Part shown: positions 1 to 12,600 of the stretch, piece after piece | Position numbering within the stretch: position 1 is the first letter of the stretch | How the letters are laid out: each line of letters starts with the position of its first letter | Assembly (NCBI RefSeq): GCF_018143015.1 | Contig: NC_054743.1 | Span: 31,211,934 to 31,275,933, forward strand | Source of the DNA: Lytechinus variegatus | Lineage: Eukaryota > Echinodermata > Echinoidea > Temnopleuroida > Toxopneustidae | Direction: 5' to 3' | Length of the DNA: 64,000 nucleotides | Notes under the pieces: generated by a model | Databases searched by the model: none | Told to the model about the DNA's origin: nothing | Seen by the model: only the letters and a program-made list of their open reading frames with translations | Position numbers and translations under genes: made by a program

Positions 1-22
1 ATTCATTAAGACACAAAGAATT

Positions 23-1138
23 ATGTGGATTAAAAGACTTATAATGGGAGAGCCAAAAATGAAATGGAAACAATATTTCAGATACTTAGCACACGATATG
101 GGAGGATTGCTAATTTTTTTTAGTAACCTCACAATGAATTTGATAGGATTTGAACTGCCAGAATTTTATACAGAAATGTTAGATGTATGGTTCAATAAGA
201 AATTGTTTTTACTTAAAGAAGAGAAGAATAAAAGAAATGAGATCATTTTCAATAATAGGTTCATCCGTTTGAAAGGACAAACATATTATAATGAAAAGCT
301 GTTTTTAAAGAAAATTTATAAACTCCATCATATTGTAGATAAAGATGGGAAGATTAAGTCTATTTCGACCTTTCAAAAAATGGGTTTGGATCGTTTTGAA
401 ATAGAAAAGATACTCGAAATTTTTAATAACATTCCATACTTTTGGAAGGACTCGCTGAAAAAAGGGGGTCAAAGTTCTATAGATAGTGAGTTAATTTTGG
501 ATTTTCAATTAAAAGGCAGGACTTTTGACTTGCAAGACATCACATCAAAAAGAATATATGATATTCTTGTAAGTATGAAATCGGATATACCCCAAGCATT
601 TAAAAAACTTGAGGAAAAATATAATTTAACAAACAAGGATATATCTGATATTTTTCTAAGACCACGAAAATCGACTCTGAACAGCAGACTCAGAGAATTT
701 CAATTTAAAATATTACACAATATACTATACACAAAAAAATATTTATATTTATTTAAAATGACAACAGATGATTTATGTTCATTCTGCAGTAAAGAAGAAG
801 AAACATATGATCATATATTCTTTTCATGTGATAAAATAAAAACTATATGGATAGAATGTGGGAACATGCTTCAACTCCCTATCATTACAAATATAGATAA
901 AAAAGGTGTACACGTAGGCGTGGAAGGGTCAACTAAAGGAGAGGCTCAATTATTAAATCACATAATAATCCTCATAAAGTATATGATTTTAAAAAATAGT
1001 AGAAACACAAAAGATCCACCGACCCTTAACCATATCAAGGAAAAAATACAAGAAGATAGACTTGAAGAAAGAAAACTAGCTGAACAGAGAGGTCTATTAA
1101 CAAATCATTTCAGAAAATGGGACAAGTTTATTTTCTAG
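23..1138 (+). mobile_element. 3' part of an L1/Tx1-like non-LTR retrotransposon ORF2
   Basis: Uninterrupted 371-codon frame from the left edge to TAG at 1136. Residues 40-60 (LPEFYTEMLDVWF) and the terminal zinc-knuckle pattern CSFC followed by DHIFFSC (Cx2Cx8Hx4C, zf-RVT type) are typical of the region after the reverse transcriptase in L1/Tx1-like LINEs. The RT core itself lies left of the window or is lost. A purine-rich 3' tail follows at about 1490-1504. Clade assignment is by pattern recognition only. Confidence 0.7.
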
Positions 1139-1503
1139 GGATGCTGAGGCTAAGAAAGTTCAACCATACAGTTAGACTGAAATGGAGGGTAGGGTTGAGG
1201 GGAGGGAAGCAGGTCGCGCTTCCTGGGCTTGGATGGGATGTGGGGGGAGGGGCAGTTGGGATAGGAGGGCTTTACTTTGTTTTACTCATTCAGTTCAATT
1301 GCGTCACTATGAATTATTTTGTTATAACTATTTTGTTCCTGATGACGCGAATGTTATATTCTGTATTTTTTTTTTGTACAATTCTTTTTTGTATTATGAA
1401 TAATTATTTATTTGACTTTGTGAACAATGTTTTGTTAATTCACTATTGTATGTATGATTTTGAACTGAATGTTTTAATAAATACTACTTCAAAACAAAAA
1501 AAA
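1139..1503 (+). mobile_element. 3' UTR and A-rich tail of the LINE
   Basis: No coding sequence. T-rich stretch, then caaaacaaaaaaaaag at its end, where a LINE tail is expected directly after ORF2. Confidence 0.5.
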
Positions 1504-1547
1504 AGTAATTCGAATTCGTGATATCAGTAATTCGAATTCGTGATATC
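1504..1547. repeat. Perfect 22-bp tandem duplication at the LINE 3' end
   Basis: Two exact copies of a 22-bp unit beginning agtaattcgaattcgtgata. The unit contains the palindrome aattcgaatt. It sits directly after the A-rich tail of the upstream LINE. Confidence 0.85.
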
Positions 1548-1876
1548 ACAAAATCACAATATATATCAATACGGCTTGCCATACGGCCGCCGTAGAACAA
1601 ATGTGACCATGGTACTATAAGAAATTAAGAGCAGCTGTGCTATAATTGTAACCTTTTGATAGCGCACATATAGCGAGATTTGAAATTTCCACAGCTGAGT
1701 GTGGAAACCACTCATCTTGCAACATCAGGATTGTAACTCTGTAAATAATGGTAATAGAATATCAAACAAAATAAATAAATCGTTAACATTTTGAAAAGGT
1801 GATGCTTTCAACAGCACGTTAAATGAGATGTGCGATAAGAGAGAGAAGAAAGGCTTATGTAAGAAAGTTAGTAAAA

Positions 1877-3624
1877 TATACACAACAAAAAAGTAAGTCC
1901 CCCCTAAATCAAATTGCTGTAACTTTTGAACGGAATAATTTTGATATATGATATTTCGTAGGTGGTAGCTGATTGATCAATTGAGTCATGCATGAGCAGC
2001 AAAAATTGAATTAAAAATGACAATTTTTGATAGTCACAAGAGTCGTTTTTTTAGATTGTGTAAATACAAAGTTGGGCAAAGGTTGTTTTTAGGAGAATTT
2101 CATGGTGTTAATGCTGTTTTACTATTCATCATTTAGCCGCCTCACACAAACTTTTGATATCGTATGTTTATGGTTGAGTGAGCACAATGATTTGTGACGT
2201 ATCACCATAGGGTTTATGGCAGTATCCTCTACAACTTGTTAAATCATGTTAAAACTGGAAAATATTGGTGGCACCCCCGATTACTCGGCCCCTCCCCATT
2301 TTAAAATCTGGATCCACCACTGATTAGTCCATAAATTCAACTAATCCTGAGAAATTGTTCGGAAAAATACATTTATGCAGTATAAAGAGTATTAATTCAG
2401 AAGTTTTGAATGTGCTCGCTCAAACATGAACATTTAAAAGTGTGCGGTGATAAAACTGATGGATGATAAGAACAAAAGCAATTAAGTCACATTTGAAACC
2501 AAATTTGCCCCAATTATTCAGTACATTACCCCTCAAAATGAGTCTGTGACATTGAAAATGCCACCTTTCCCACTTTCATGCATGCTCACTCATCCATAAA
2601 TAAACATATCGATTTCATTTGTGCATAGAATTCTGCCCTTAGGTTGATAAAAATAACTGCCAAATGACATTGCTAAAGACAGCCTTGAAAAAAAATCCAC
2701 CATAATAAATAAAGGGTCACCTATCTTTGAACATATGCACACAATGTCTATGAGAGAGGAAGTCAAGATTTTAACAAAAAAGAAATAAGGGTTTTTTTTT
2801 ATGGACGTTTTTTGCAATTTCTGCCAACGATTCTTTCATGAAACTTCGCATATGGCTTCAGATTAATACAATCCAAAAGGTGCGCACACCAAAATAATCA
2901 TTCGATACAACGCAGAGTAGGGCCAATGCCTTTAACTTTGTTCTCATTTGCATAATTTTCGAATATTGTGTGCTCACTGAAGTATTAGACATCGGGAATT
3001 TTACAAAAATCAAATCAAATGAACTGTGCAAGGAGGTTTGTTTCAGATATCCATAATTAGCAATTGCATTTTTTTTCCAGTAATATAAAAAAAAGAGCTA
3101 ATCACATTCTACATGTTCATTCAAGCGTGAATGTTCAATTTAACGCATTTGAAACATTGAAGCATTTTAATTGGTCTAATTGGTCATAAAAAACCAGAAA
3201 AAATGAGAAAAGATCATTTCAGTTACCAAAATGAAACAATACTTGCGTATGATATTTGAAATTCGTATTTTTTCTTTCATTAAATTTTCATTGATAGCAA
3301 ATTTTAACTTGTGTTTATTCAATCGTGAAATTTAGCCAAAAAAGTTGTATCGGCTTTTAGAAAGTACCTTTTACAAGCCCTCTGACTTTTTTTCATGATG
3401 AGAATGTGGAATTCGTTCCAATAAAGTGGAATCAAAATCATGATATTTGGCTTGTGACTTTTGATAAGCTCACTGAAGCATGACATAAATATGTCCATGA
3501 AATTTCTTCAGAGGGTAGCATAATAAATTACCTACACACCCATGTAAAAATATATTAAAAACTCGCTTTGGTTTGGAAATTATGGATGTTTGTTGCAGGG
3601 GGACTTACTTTTTTGTTGTGTATA
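1877..3624. mobile_element. TA-target MITE, copy 1 (mariner-like, non-autonomous)
   Basis: Inverted termini tatacacaacaaaaaagtaa at the left and its complement at 3598-3624. A second copy at 7887-9724 has the same termini and aligns along its interior. TA-rich flanks fit Tc1/mariner-type insertion. No transposase frame. The interior holds repeated, both-orientation copies of a GAGTGAGCAC-type motif (about 2174, 2411, 2584, 2969, 3466). Confidence 0.75.
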
Positions 3625-4044
3625 GATGCCGGTTTAGAGAGGGAGGAGACAAATTAGTATGCGTACCCACGTCCTTGTGTGGACACTCGCACACCCCACT
3701 TGCACACACATATTTATTTTGCGTATATAACTTTTCACTACTGTTCGTGCGTGTCCTTCTTACACAATTGCGATCATCGGAACGTCATTCATCAGAGATG
3801 CGATAATCTCTAAAGTGAACTTTAGATTTAGGTGATAAAACTTCAGAATAACAAATAAAAAGGCAAAGATACTATTACAACACAGACAGAGAGACTTAGT
3901 AACAAACGAATACATAGATTAAGTAGATGGGCATTTTTGTCGGAAACGTTTTGTTTTCCCCATTCACGCTAATGACTCAATTGTTGAGCTTCCTTATATC
4001 TTGAATGTTAGTTTTTCCGTTTGTTTGCAATTTATTATTTAAAA
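3625..4044. other. Region upstream of gene A
   Basis: Nothing coding recognised. It should hold the promoter and 5' UTR of gene A, but I see no convincing TATA box at a defined spacing and mark none. Confidence 0.3.
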
Positions 4045-4194
4045 ATGAAGTTTGATGACATTCTAAAGACGGTCGGAGAGTTCGGACCCTACCAGCAACG
4101 TGTCTATGTGATCTCACTAATATTTAAGTTCACCGTTTCTTGGGCAACGATGATATCAGTTTTCATGAATGCTTCCGTTGACCACTGGTGTGCG
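4045..4194 (+). CDS. Gene A exon 1
   Basis: Residues 1-50: cytoplasmic N terminus (KFDDILKTVGEFGPYQ) and TM1, ending DHWCA at a phase-0 donor gtaaga. Confidence 0.9.
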
Positions 4195-6435
4195 GTAAGA
4201 CCATTGATGATTACCATGAAGAATATTATAAAATATTCTTATCAATACTATTAATTTCGGATAACCCACGTGATTCTCAGTGGATATAAATGCATTTGGT
4301 GAGCTGTCAACAATATCTGTCTTTCCATATGAGATTATGCTACAAACAATTCAACGTAATTCATTTCTGGTATTACAGAACTGTACATCTATTGGAATAT
4401 TTCAAATAATGGATCCATGATAAACACAAAGGATATATTTTTTTACAGGGAAGGAGCCGCAGACGGGGAGACGTGCGAGCTCCAATGCCCTTGCACCCCC
4501 TCCCCATTTATCAAACAATTTTGAACAAAAACCTTTTGATAAAATCGCCATCTTCTTTTCACAATAATTTTGCATGTTCAGCACCTTGCCCGCTACAAAA
4601 ACATTCCACTGCACATAAATGGCCTCGCTATTTTTAGCATACATCGCAACCCCGCTTTAACTACTATTAGTACTTATGAGTAGGGTACCATACGAACAAT
4701 TTAGATTACATGTATGTTGAAAGAATAGATCAAATGCAATATGGTCAAGTTATCCATCTATATGTATTGGAAACCTCATTCTACTTAAAGTTTAAGCACC
4801 TTGCACATGGTACAGTAACTGCCTTTACTTCCTGAAAAGATACTGCAAAATCCGTTTACTGAAAAAGCAGAGTAATGTTTGAAATAGTGTATCAAGGGGA
4901 AACTATTTTGTGTACGATCTTCGACGAATCACCATTTTTTTTTAATGTATTCTACAATTAAATTAAACGTCCAGAGAGATTACCACTGAGTAATAAACTA
5001 AAATTCATTAGAAAAATGCAAGTGTTAAGTAATACGTACACAGTCTTTTCATGTTTCTGATATGCTTTAAAATGTATATAATAATGAGAATTGAAAAAAC
5101 AAAACGTCAATGTATGTCAATGCACAATGTTATGACACAAAGTTTAGACTAATTGTGGCGTCTATTATTCCTGCAGAGTAATTTGCGGAAGGCATTAAGA
5201 TTTCGCCAGCATAATTTCTTCAATATGGATTTTAAACGATATTTCTTGCTTAACAGTCGATCAAGTCCACTTTATAGTTCATTGTTGTCTGTTAAAGCAG
5301 TGTAGAAAAGGTGGGAATGATTTCAAATATCCATAGTTGACAAAAATTGAGATTCCCTTTAATCATGTTAATCTCCTAATCCATACAATAATGGTCGAAA
5401 TAACACAAGGATAGACAAATAGTCAGTAGGGCTTCGGCCAAAGGTTGGAATTATTTCTTTTTGGACAATCGTGATTTGGTTTCACGATAGGGTATGTTTC
5501 ATAAAACCTATCGATGATTATATAATAATAAAACTCATTAACTGGCACGACTGGCCATTAAACTCAAAGGGGATTTGTGGCTTTTGACATTAATTTGGTG
5601 AATATTTTTACACAAATTTTCAGAAACTTACCTTCATGATTATTTTCAAATTTGTCATGGTATTTTGATTGAATCAAGATGATCTGAAGCCGATTTTCTT
5701 ATAGATGTATATCAAAAGTCAAAATCAATATAACATGCAAAATTACATATTCTTTTATCTCGTTCTTCATTAAGATATCAATAGCAATATAAATTGTTAT
5801 CATTATTATTATGTCAGTAACTGTTACCACTATCATTAATTGAGAATTGTAATTGTCCTCTTCGTTATTGATTTTTGTCACCATTATCATCATGAATATT
5901 TTTTTCCTTTTTTAACAATCTTTTTTAAGACTCCAGAATGGGATCCTGGATGTGAAAAATATGGATTATCGGATGAAGCTTGCGAACAAGCCCAGAAAAA
6001 TGGTAGCATCCCGTCTAACTACACATCAGATGGAGAGCTGGTCTACGCACAGTGTGAGAAATATAATGTGTCAGGAGTGGGATTCTGGCCTAGCATAGAT
6101 CCGTCCAATTACAGCAGCGCAACGACATCATGTGAAGATGGATGGGTATACGATGATAGCCAATACGAGACAACGACAGTAACAGATGTAAGCTTTTGTT
6201 TTATTTCTAGTCATCTATTTCTTGTCATATCGATTGATTAAAAAAAAATGTACACCCAAGCAAGGACTAATTACCTGAGTAATCGTTTGTGAATAGTACA
6301 CTTTCAAAAATAATTATGAGTGCTAAATTTCATATCACTTGATATCATTTTCATATGATATAATGCCTCAGTTGGAACAATACAGAATTCATATCTCTAC
6401 AAACCAGTGCATATACCGCAGCAGTAGTAGATGTT

Positions 6436-6466
<31 letters not shown>

Positions 6467-6489
6467 GAGTAGAAGTAGTAGTAGATGTA

Positions 6490-6520
<31 letters not shown>

Positions 6521-6612
6521 CAGTTATAGTAGTAGTAGTAGTAGTAGTAGTAGTAGCAGTAGTAGTAGAAGAAGAATACGAAACGGAAGAGGAAGTAGTA
6601 GTAGTAGTAATA

Positions 6613-6645
<33 letters not shown>

Positions 6646-9600
6646 ATAGTAGTAGTAGTAGTAGTAGTATTAGTATTAGTAGTAGTAGTAGTAGAAGTAG
6701 TAGTAGTAGTAACAACAGTTTCAATAAAATACAAACCTCAAGAAGGGTAATAATAATGATATGACAATATTAATGAAAGAAACTTATACTCTCTCCTTTC
6801 TTCTTTGGTGATAATAATAGTTTGATCTGGTATGTGGCAAAGGTGACCTTACCCAAGTTTCTCAATCAATATACTACGGAGGTTTCTTGGCTGGATCTAT
6901 ATTCTTCGGAATCCTCTCAGATATGTAAGTTTAATCTATTACCTTGACCGTGTTGACAATTAAATCTTGCTTCTCAAAGTTGTGGCATTTCACAGACTGA
7001 AGCTAATACACTGTATGTAAAATGGTGGCTTTGGTCGGATATTAAAAGCATGACGAAGGGCTAATTTCAATAGTTCTCGCCACAAATGATATATTTTTTT
7101 TACTGTTGATTATATGCTGATTAATGTAAAGCCATATGTAAATATTGCGTTTCATGAATATTAGAATCATTATTGCTCTTGATGAATATCGAAATAAACT
7201 TTCATTTTCATTGTTGTTATTGATGTTATATTTGTTATGACTAATATTACTGATTGTATCATTATTTGTATTATACTTATCATATAATTACTTTGATTTA
7301 TACTAGTTTTATTATAATTAAAGTGGGCTATACAAGGGTCAAAAATACTTTTTAGGGTCATTTTAATATGAGAACACTTTTTATCTATTCTTTGTAATGT
7401 ATCTCAACATGAAATGACAATATTTTTTGTCTCGGGTCCGAGAAAAAAGTGTGCCGGGCCGAAATCCAAAATGGCCACCAACTCAACCCCCCCCCAAAAA
7501 AAATCACAGTTTTGGCTACAACTTCTCTATTTGGTGGTCTTTTTCTCTGGTTTTGTCTATTCATATGTTTTTACAAACCATTATTTGTAGAGTTAAATGG
7601 TGATTTTCCCTAAATTTACACATTTTTAGACCCTTTTTTCAGCCAAAATTTAGATTTCATTGTCTTGTGGTTCTTGGATATTGGACGATACAAGCTCCAT
7701 ATAGCAAGTAGTTACATTAAGCTATATTGCCTTTATTCCTCTACTTTGGGTTTTACGGATATTTGCGAAATAAAGATAAAAATGTAATTTATCCGTAGGG
7801 GCTACAGTATACATTGTATTGTACATAGTGCACTGCATACATGTATGGCCATGCATTGACCACCATGACAAGGTCTGCATATAAACTATACACAACAAAA
7901 AAAGTAATTCCCCCCTAAATCAAATTGCTGTAACTTTTGAACGGAATTACTTTGAGATATGATATTTCGAAGGTGTTTTTTTACACTCTTTAGGCAACTC
8001 CTGGAGAAATATGAGACTGATCAGTTGAGTCATGCATGAGTTATGAAAGATTGAATTAAAAATGACAATTTTTGAAAGTCACAAGAGTCGTGTTTGAGAT
8101 TGTGCAAATGCAAAGTTGGACAAAAAGTTGATTTTAGGTGAATTTTACGGTGTTATACTGTTTTACTATCCATCATTTAGTCACTCCACACACAATTTTG
8201 ATATCGTATATTCATGGTTGAGTGAGCACATTGTATTGCAGGGGTCGCGGAAGCGGGGGAGGTGGGTGGGGGGTCAGCTCCCCACTTTTTTCATAAAGCA
8301 TGTGCAAAAATGACCAAACGATTGTGATTTTTTGCATGGTCAGCCCCCACCCTCCACTTTTGGCTCAGTCCCCCCCCCAACTTTGAAACCCGTTCCGCGG
8401 CCCCTGTATTGTGACGTATCATCATAGGGTTTAGGATGGTATCCTCTACAACTTATTAGATCATGTTAAAATTTGAAAATGTTGGTGGCTCCCCCGATTA
8501 TAGGCCCCTCCCCATTTTAAAATTCTGGATCCACCACTGATTTGCCCATAAATTAAACTGATCATGAGAAATTGTTACGCAAAAAATACATTTAAGCCGT
8601 ATAAAGCGTATTCATTCCTAAGTTTTCGAATGTGCTCGCTCAACCATGAAAAATATGTTTAAAGTTCGGAAAGTGTGTGGTGATAGAAATGATGGATGAT
8701 AAAAAAACATTTGAAACCAAATTCGCCCTCAATATTCACTTTATTACCCTTTAAAATGAGTCTGTGACATTGAAAATACCAATTTCCCCAATTTGATGAG
8801 TGCTCACTCATCAGTTATTTCATGAAACTTCGTACATGGCTTCAGAGTAACACTATCCAAAAGGCGCGCACACCAAAATAAACCATTCAACACGGCACAG
8901 AGTGGGGCCAAGGCCTTGAACTTTCTTCTCATTTGCATAATTTTCGAATATTGTGTGCTCACTGATGCATTAAGCATCGGGATTTTCATAAAAATCAAAT
9001 CAAATGAACTATGCAAGGACGTTTGTGACAGATATCCATAGTTACAAATTGAAATTTTTCCAATAACGTAAAAAAGAGCTAATCACATTCCACATGTTCA
9101 TTCAAGCGTGAATGTTTAATTAAACGCCTTTGAATCATTGAAACATGTTAAATGGTCGTGAACATAACGAAAAAAATGATAAAAGATCAGTTTCAGTTAC
9201 CAAAATGACACAAAACTTGCCTATTATATTTAAAAATCGTATTTTTTGTTTTCAATAAATGTTCATTGAACCGTGAAACGATGAAAGTTTTTGAAGATAC
9301 TCTTCCCAAAAATAACCGTCATCATATTCTTCCATTCTTATTGATATGAATGTATAAAAATCAAATTATAGCAAATGTGGACTTGTGTTTATTCAACCGT
9401 GAAATTTAGCCAAAAAAGTTGTATCGTGTTGTAGAAAGTACCTTTTACAAGCCTTGTGACTATTTTTCATGATGAGAATGTGGAATTAGTTCCAATAAAA
9501 TGGAATCAAAGTCATGATATTTGGCTTGTGACGTTTGAAAAGTGACATTTTTGCCCTCTGACGGTGCTCACTGAAGCATGACGCAAAATACGTTTACAAC

Positions 9601-12600
9601 ATTTACTCAGAGGGTAGCTTATAAAATTACCTACACGCTCATGTAAAAATATATTAAAAACTGGCATTGGTTCGGAAATTATTGATGGTTGTTTAAGGGG
9701 GGACTTACTTTTTTGTTGTGTATATATAGTGTCATAGAAATAAGCTGTTGAGAAATCGAAAATGTCTAAGAAATTGAAGACATGCTTTGTCAATTATGCT
9801 CATCCAGGGGGTGAGGAGAGGAAAATATATTGGATCATAGTCAATCCTATGGCAATACATGTACACTGTGGCTATTCTGATTATGGTAACTTTGCCGTCC
9901 AATGGTAACTTGCATGGAGTCCTTGATTCTGATTGGCCGTTGAACAATGTTACCTTGGTAGTTTCCTGACCCCATAAACTTAGGGTTAGACCATCAGGTA
10001 AAAACAAGCCTCCAAATGAAGAAGGTATGGCTATAAAGCCTGCTAAATATGTGATGTACGTACATATGCATGTACATGTACGTACATGATGCTTACGTGC
10101 AATTTATGTTTATCATTACATCATCTATTAAACAAGCAATCAAAATCACAAGTCACAATCTAATTCTAAACCTCACGAGCTCACTGAAACTATGACCATA
10201 TAGTTCATATGCAGGACTTGTTATAGGCCTATTTGTCATGGTGGTCAATGCATGGATATATGCAGTGTACTGTATTATATACAGTACATTGTATACATGT
10301 ACCATACAGCCCCTATGGATGAATGGCCTTTTATTTTATTTGATAAGATGTATTTTGCAAATACCCGTCAATCCGAATTTTGGAATAAAAGCAATACAGC
10401 TTTAAGAAGATGATTACTACTGGTTAACTGGCATCGTCTAATATCCAAGAACCACAAGACGATGGAACCTAAATTGGGGCTGAAAACAGGGTCTAAAGAT
10501 TTGACAATTTAAGTAAAATTACCTCTTAACTCTACAAATAATGGTTCAAAAGTACTAATTTTAGGGAAAACAAACTGCCTGAAAATTTTAGGAAAAACAA
10601 ATTGGGGGTTTTTTTTTGGCGGCCATTTTGGATTTTGGCTCGGCACACTTTTTCCTCGGACCCGAGACAAAAATTTTGTCTTTTCATGTTGAGATAAGGT
10701 AAAACGAATAAAAAAAAACTGTTCCCACAGTAAAACCAAAAATCACCCATTTATAGCCCACTCCTATATCTATCTCTATTTCTATTATCATTATCACCAT
10801 CCTCATTATCATTCCTGCAGAATTGGTCGCTGGTGGACACTCTTTCTTACTAACCTTGTTTCTCTTATATCTGGAGTGGCGATCGTCTTTTCGCCGACAT
10901 GGTGGTTCTTTGCCACGATGCGTTTCTTCATGGGTTTCGGAAACATTGCCTTCAACATCACCCTGTATGTGATAGGTGAGAACATTATGGTAATAGACAG
11001 AGAGTTGACCAACAAAGATATTTTCAGTATTACGTTTCGCGTTTTCCCCATTTACGATAAGGGCTAATTACTGGTAACATAAATAATACTCAACAGGGTT
11101 TGTTTTGTTAGACTACGTCTAGTGAATATTCATGGTTTCATGGAATATTATATATAATATGTATATAAGAAAGCGTAGTTTCCAACGTATCGCTCATCTG
11201 GTGTGGCGCGATCGGTAAAACGCCATTGTGAGTTTACTGCAGTCAATATCATTGACGGAAGATTGAGTCTTGCCAAGAACGAAATTTCAAAAGCCGCTTT
11301 GGTTATTAAAAAAACGGTTGATTTCAATCTGGCACAATATTTTTATGTCCCACATATCGGCAAGCGCCCACCTCTTATTTCATGATCCCAGACACACACA
11401 CACACATACGCTCACAAACATATACTCAACCTCTCTCACTCTCACCCTCGCTTTCTCTCGCACACCTACCCAGCCACAATTTCGTCCAGGCCTGCAGACG
11501 CACAAAAAATACTTGAATGGCGCTGTCACACCTTGGCGTTTTAGACATGCCCGACGTATGAGGAATTTGGCGAATACGCTGGCGTACGTCAAATACGTTA
11601 CGGGTAATTTTTCATACGTTAAGAGTACGCTAAAACACGCTGGTATATGTCGTCATACGGCGAGGTCGTTGAAAAATTTTGCGCAAGCACAAAATTTCAC
11701 GACGTTTGCCAGCGTATGGCTCATACGTCCCGTATACGCGGGCCATAAGTTGTCGGCAAGTTACGCGATCGTTGATACACGTTGACACACGTTACTCGTA
11801 AGTTACTCATAAGTCGATGTACGTCGAGATAATGTCCAGCATACCCTAAAACTTCTAACCTATGAGTAACGTGCTTTGAACGTATGTGTAACGTAACTCC
11901 AACGTATATTGACGTATGAAGACGTATGAAGAAAAACGTGCTCCGGGCGACCACAAAACTTACTGAACGTGTTTATAACTTACAGCTACCGTATAATGGT
12001 GTATTGAAAACGTTTATATAGGAATTGGTATATAAAGGTGGGGTTCACAGGAGGAACTCATGTCTTCTTGATGTCCCAGATCATGGCGTTTTCTCGAAGG
12101 AATTCGCACATGAGCTGCTCCTCTTGGACATCAAGACAAAACTATGTCTTCGTATAGGCTACGACACGTGTTCGTCAGCGATACGCTTCCGCGCGCTATG
12201 CGTAAGTTAGGCTATCGTAGGGCATGAGTTGTGTACGCCAGCAATACGCTAAGCATTCGTTGGAATACGTTACTTATAAGTTAACGAAGCGTTCGGTATA
12301 AGTTACTAATACGTTATGTATAAGTCCAACTCGTTATGAATACGCTAAGTATACGCCCAGAGTTGAAAAAAATCAAAGTTCAGAGTATGCCGACGTTTCA
12401 GAGAATTTTTGATACGTCGGGCATACGCTGTCTAAAACGCCAAGGTGTGACACCACCATTACCTTCTACGCTACATCCATCTTTCATATCTACATGTATG
12501 CATCTATCGATCTTCCGCTCAGTTTGTTTAACTTTATGCTGTCCTCTCTCTGTCCCTATTGTATTAATCTTATTATCCATCTCTGTCACTGTGTCTATGA

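Larger units (their letters stand above)
7322..10762. mobile_element. Long inverted-repeat (foldback-like) element in intron 3 of gene A
   Basis: Left arm about 7322-7888 starting agtgggctata, right arm about 10203-10762 ending tatagcccact. The arms align in inverted orientation through gtctcgggtccgag (about 7434) and its complement (about 10657), and through gaccaccatgaca near the inner ends. The original loop is about 9725-10202. The left arm is interrupted by a TA-target MITE at its inner end. No transposase is visible, and the class is uncertain. Confidence 0.72.

Noticed and set aside
6339..6764. Long Ser-, Thr- and Leu-rich open frames on both strands
   Set aside because: They are translations of an imperfect TAG/AGT microsatellite inside intron 2 of gene A.
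11270..11785. 171-codon plus-strand frame
   Set aside because: Runs from intron sequence into the perfect-TIR element; composition follows the tacgt-rich repeat and has no motif.
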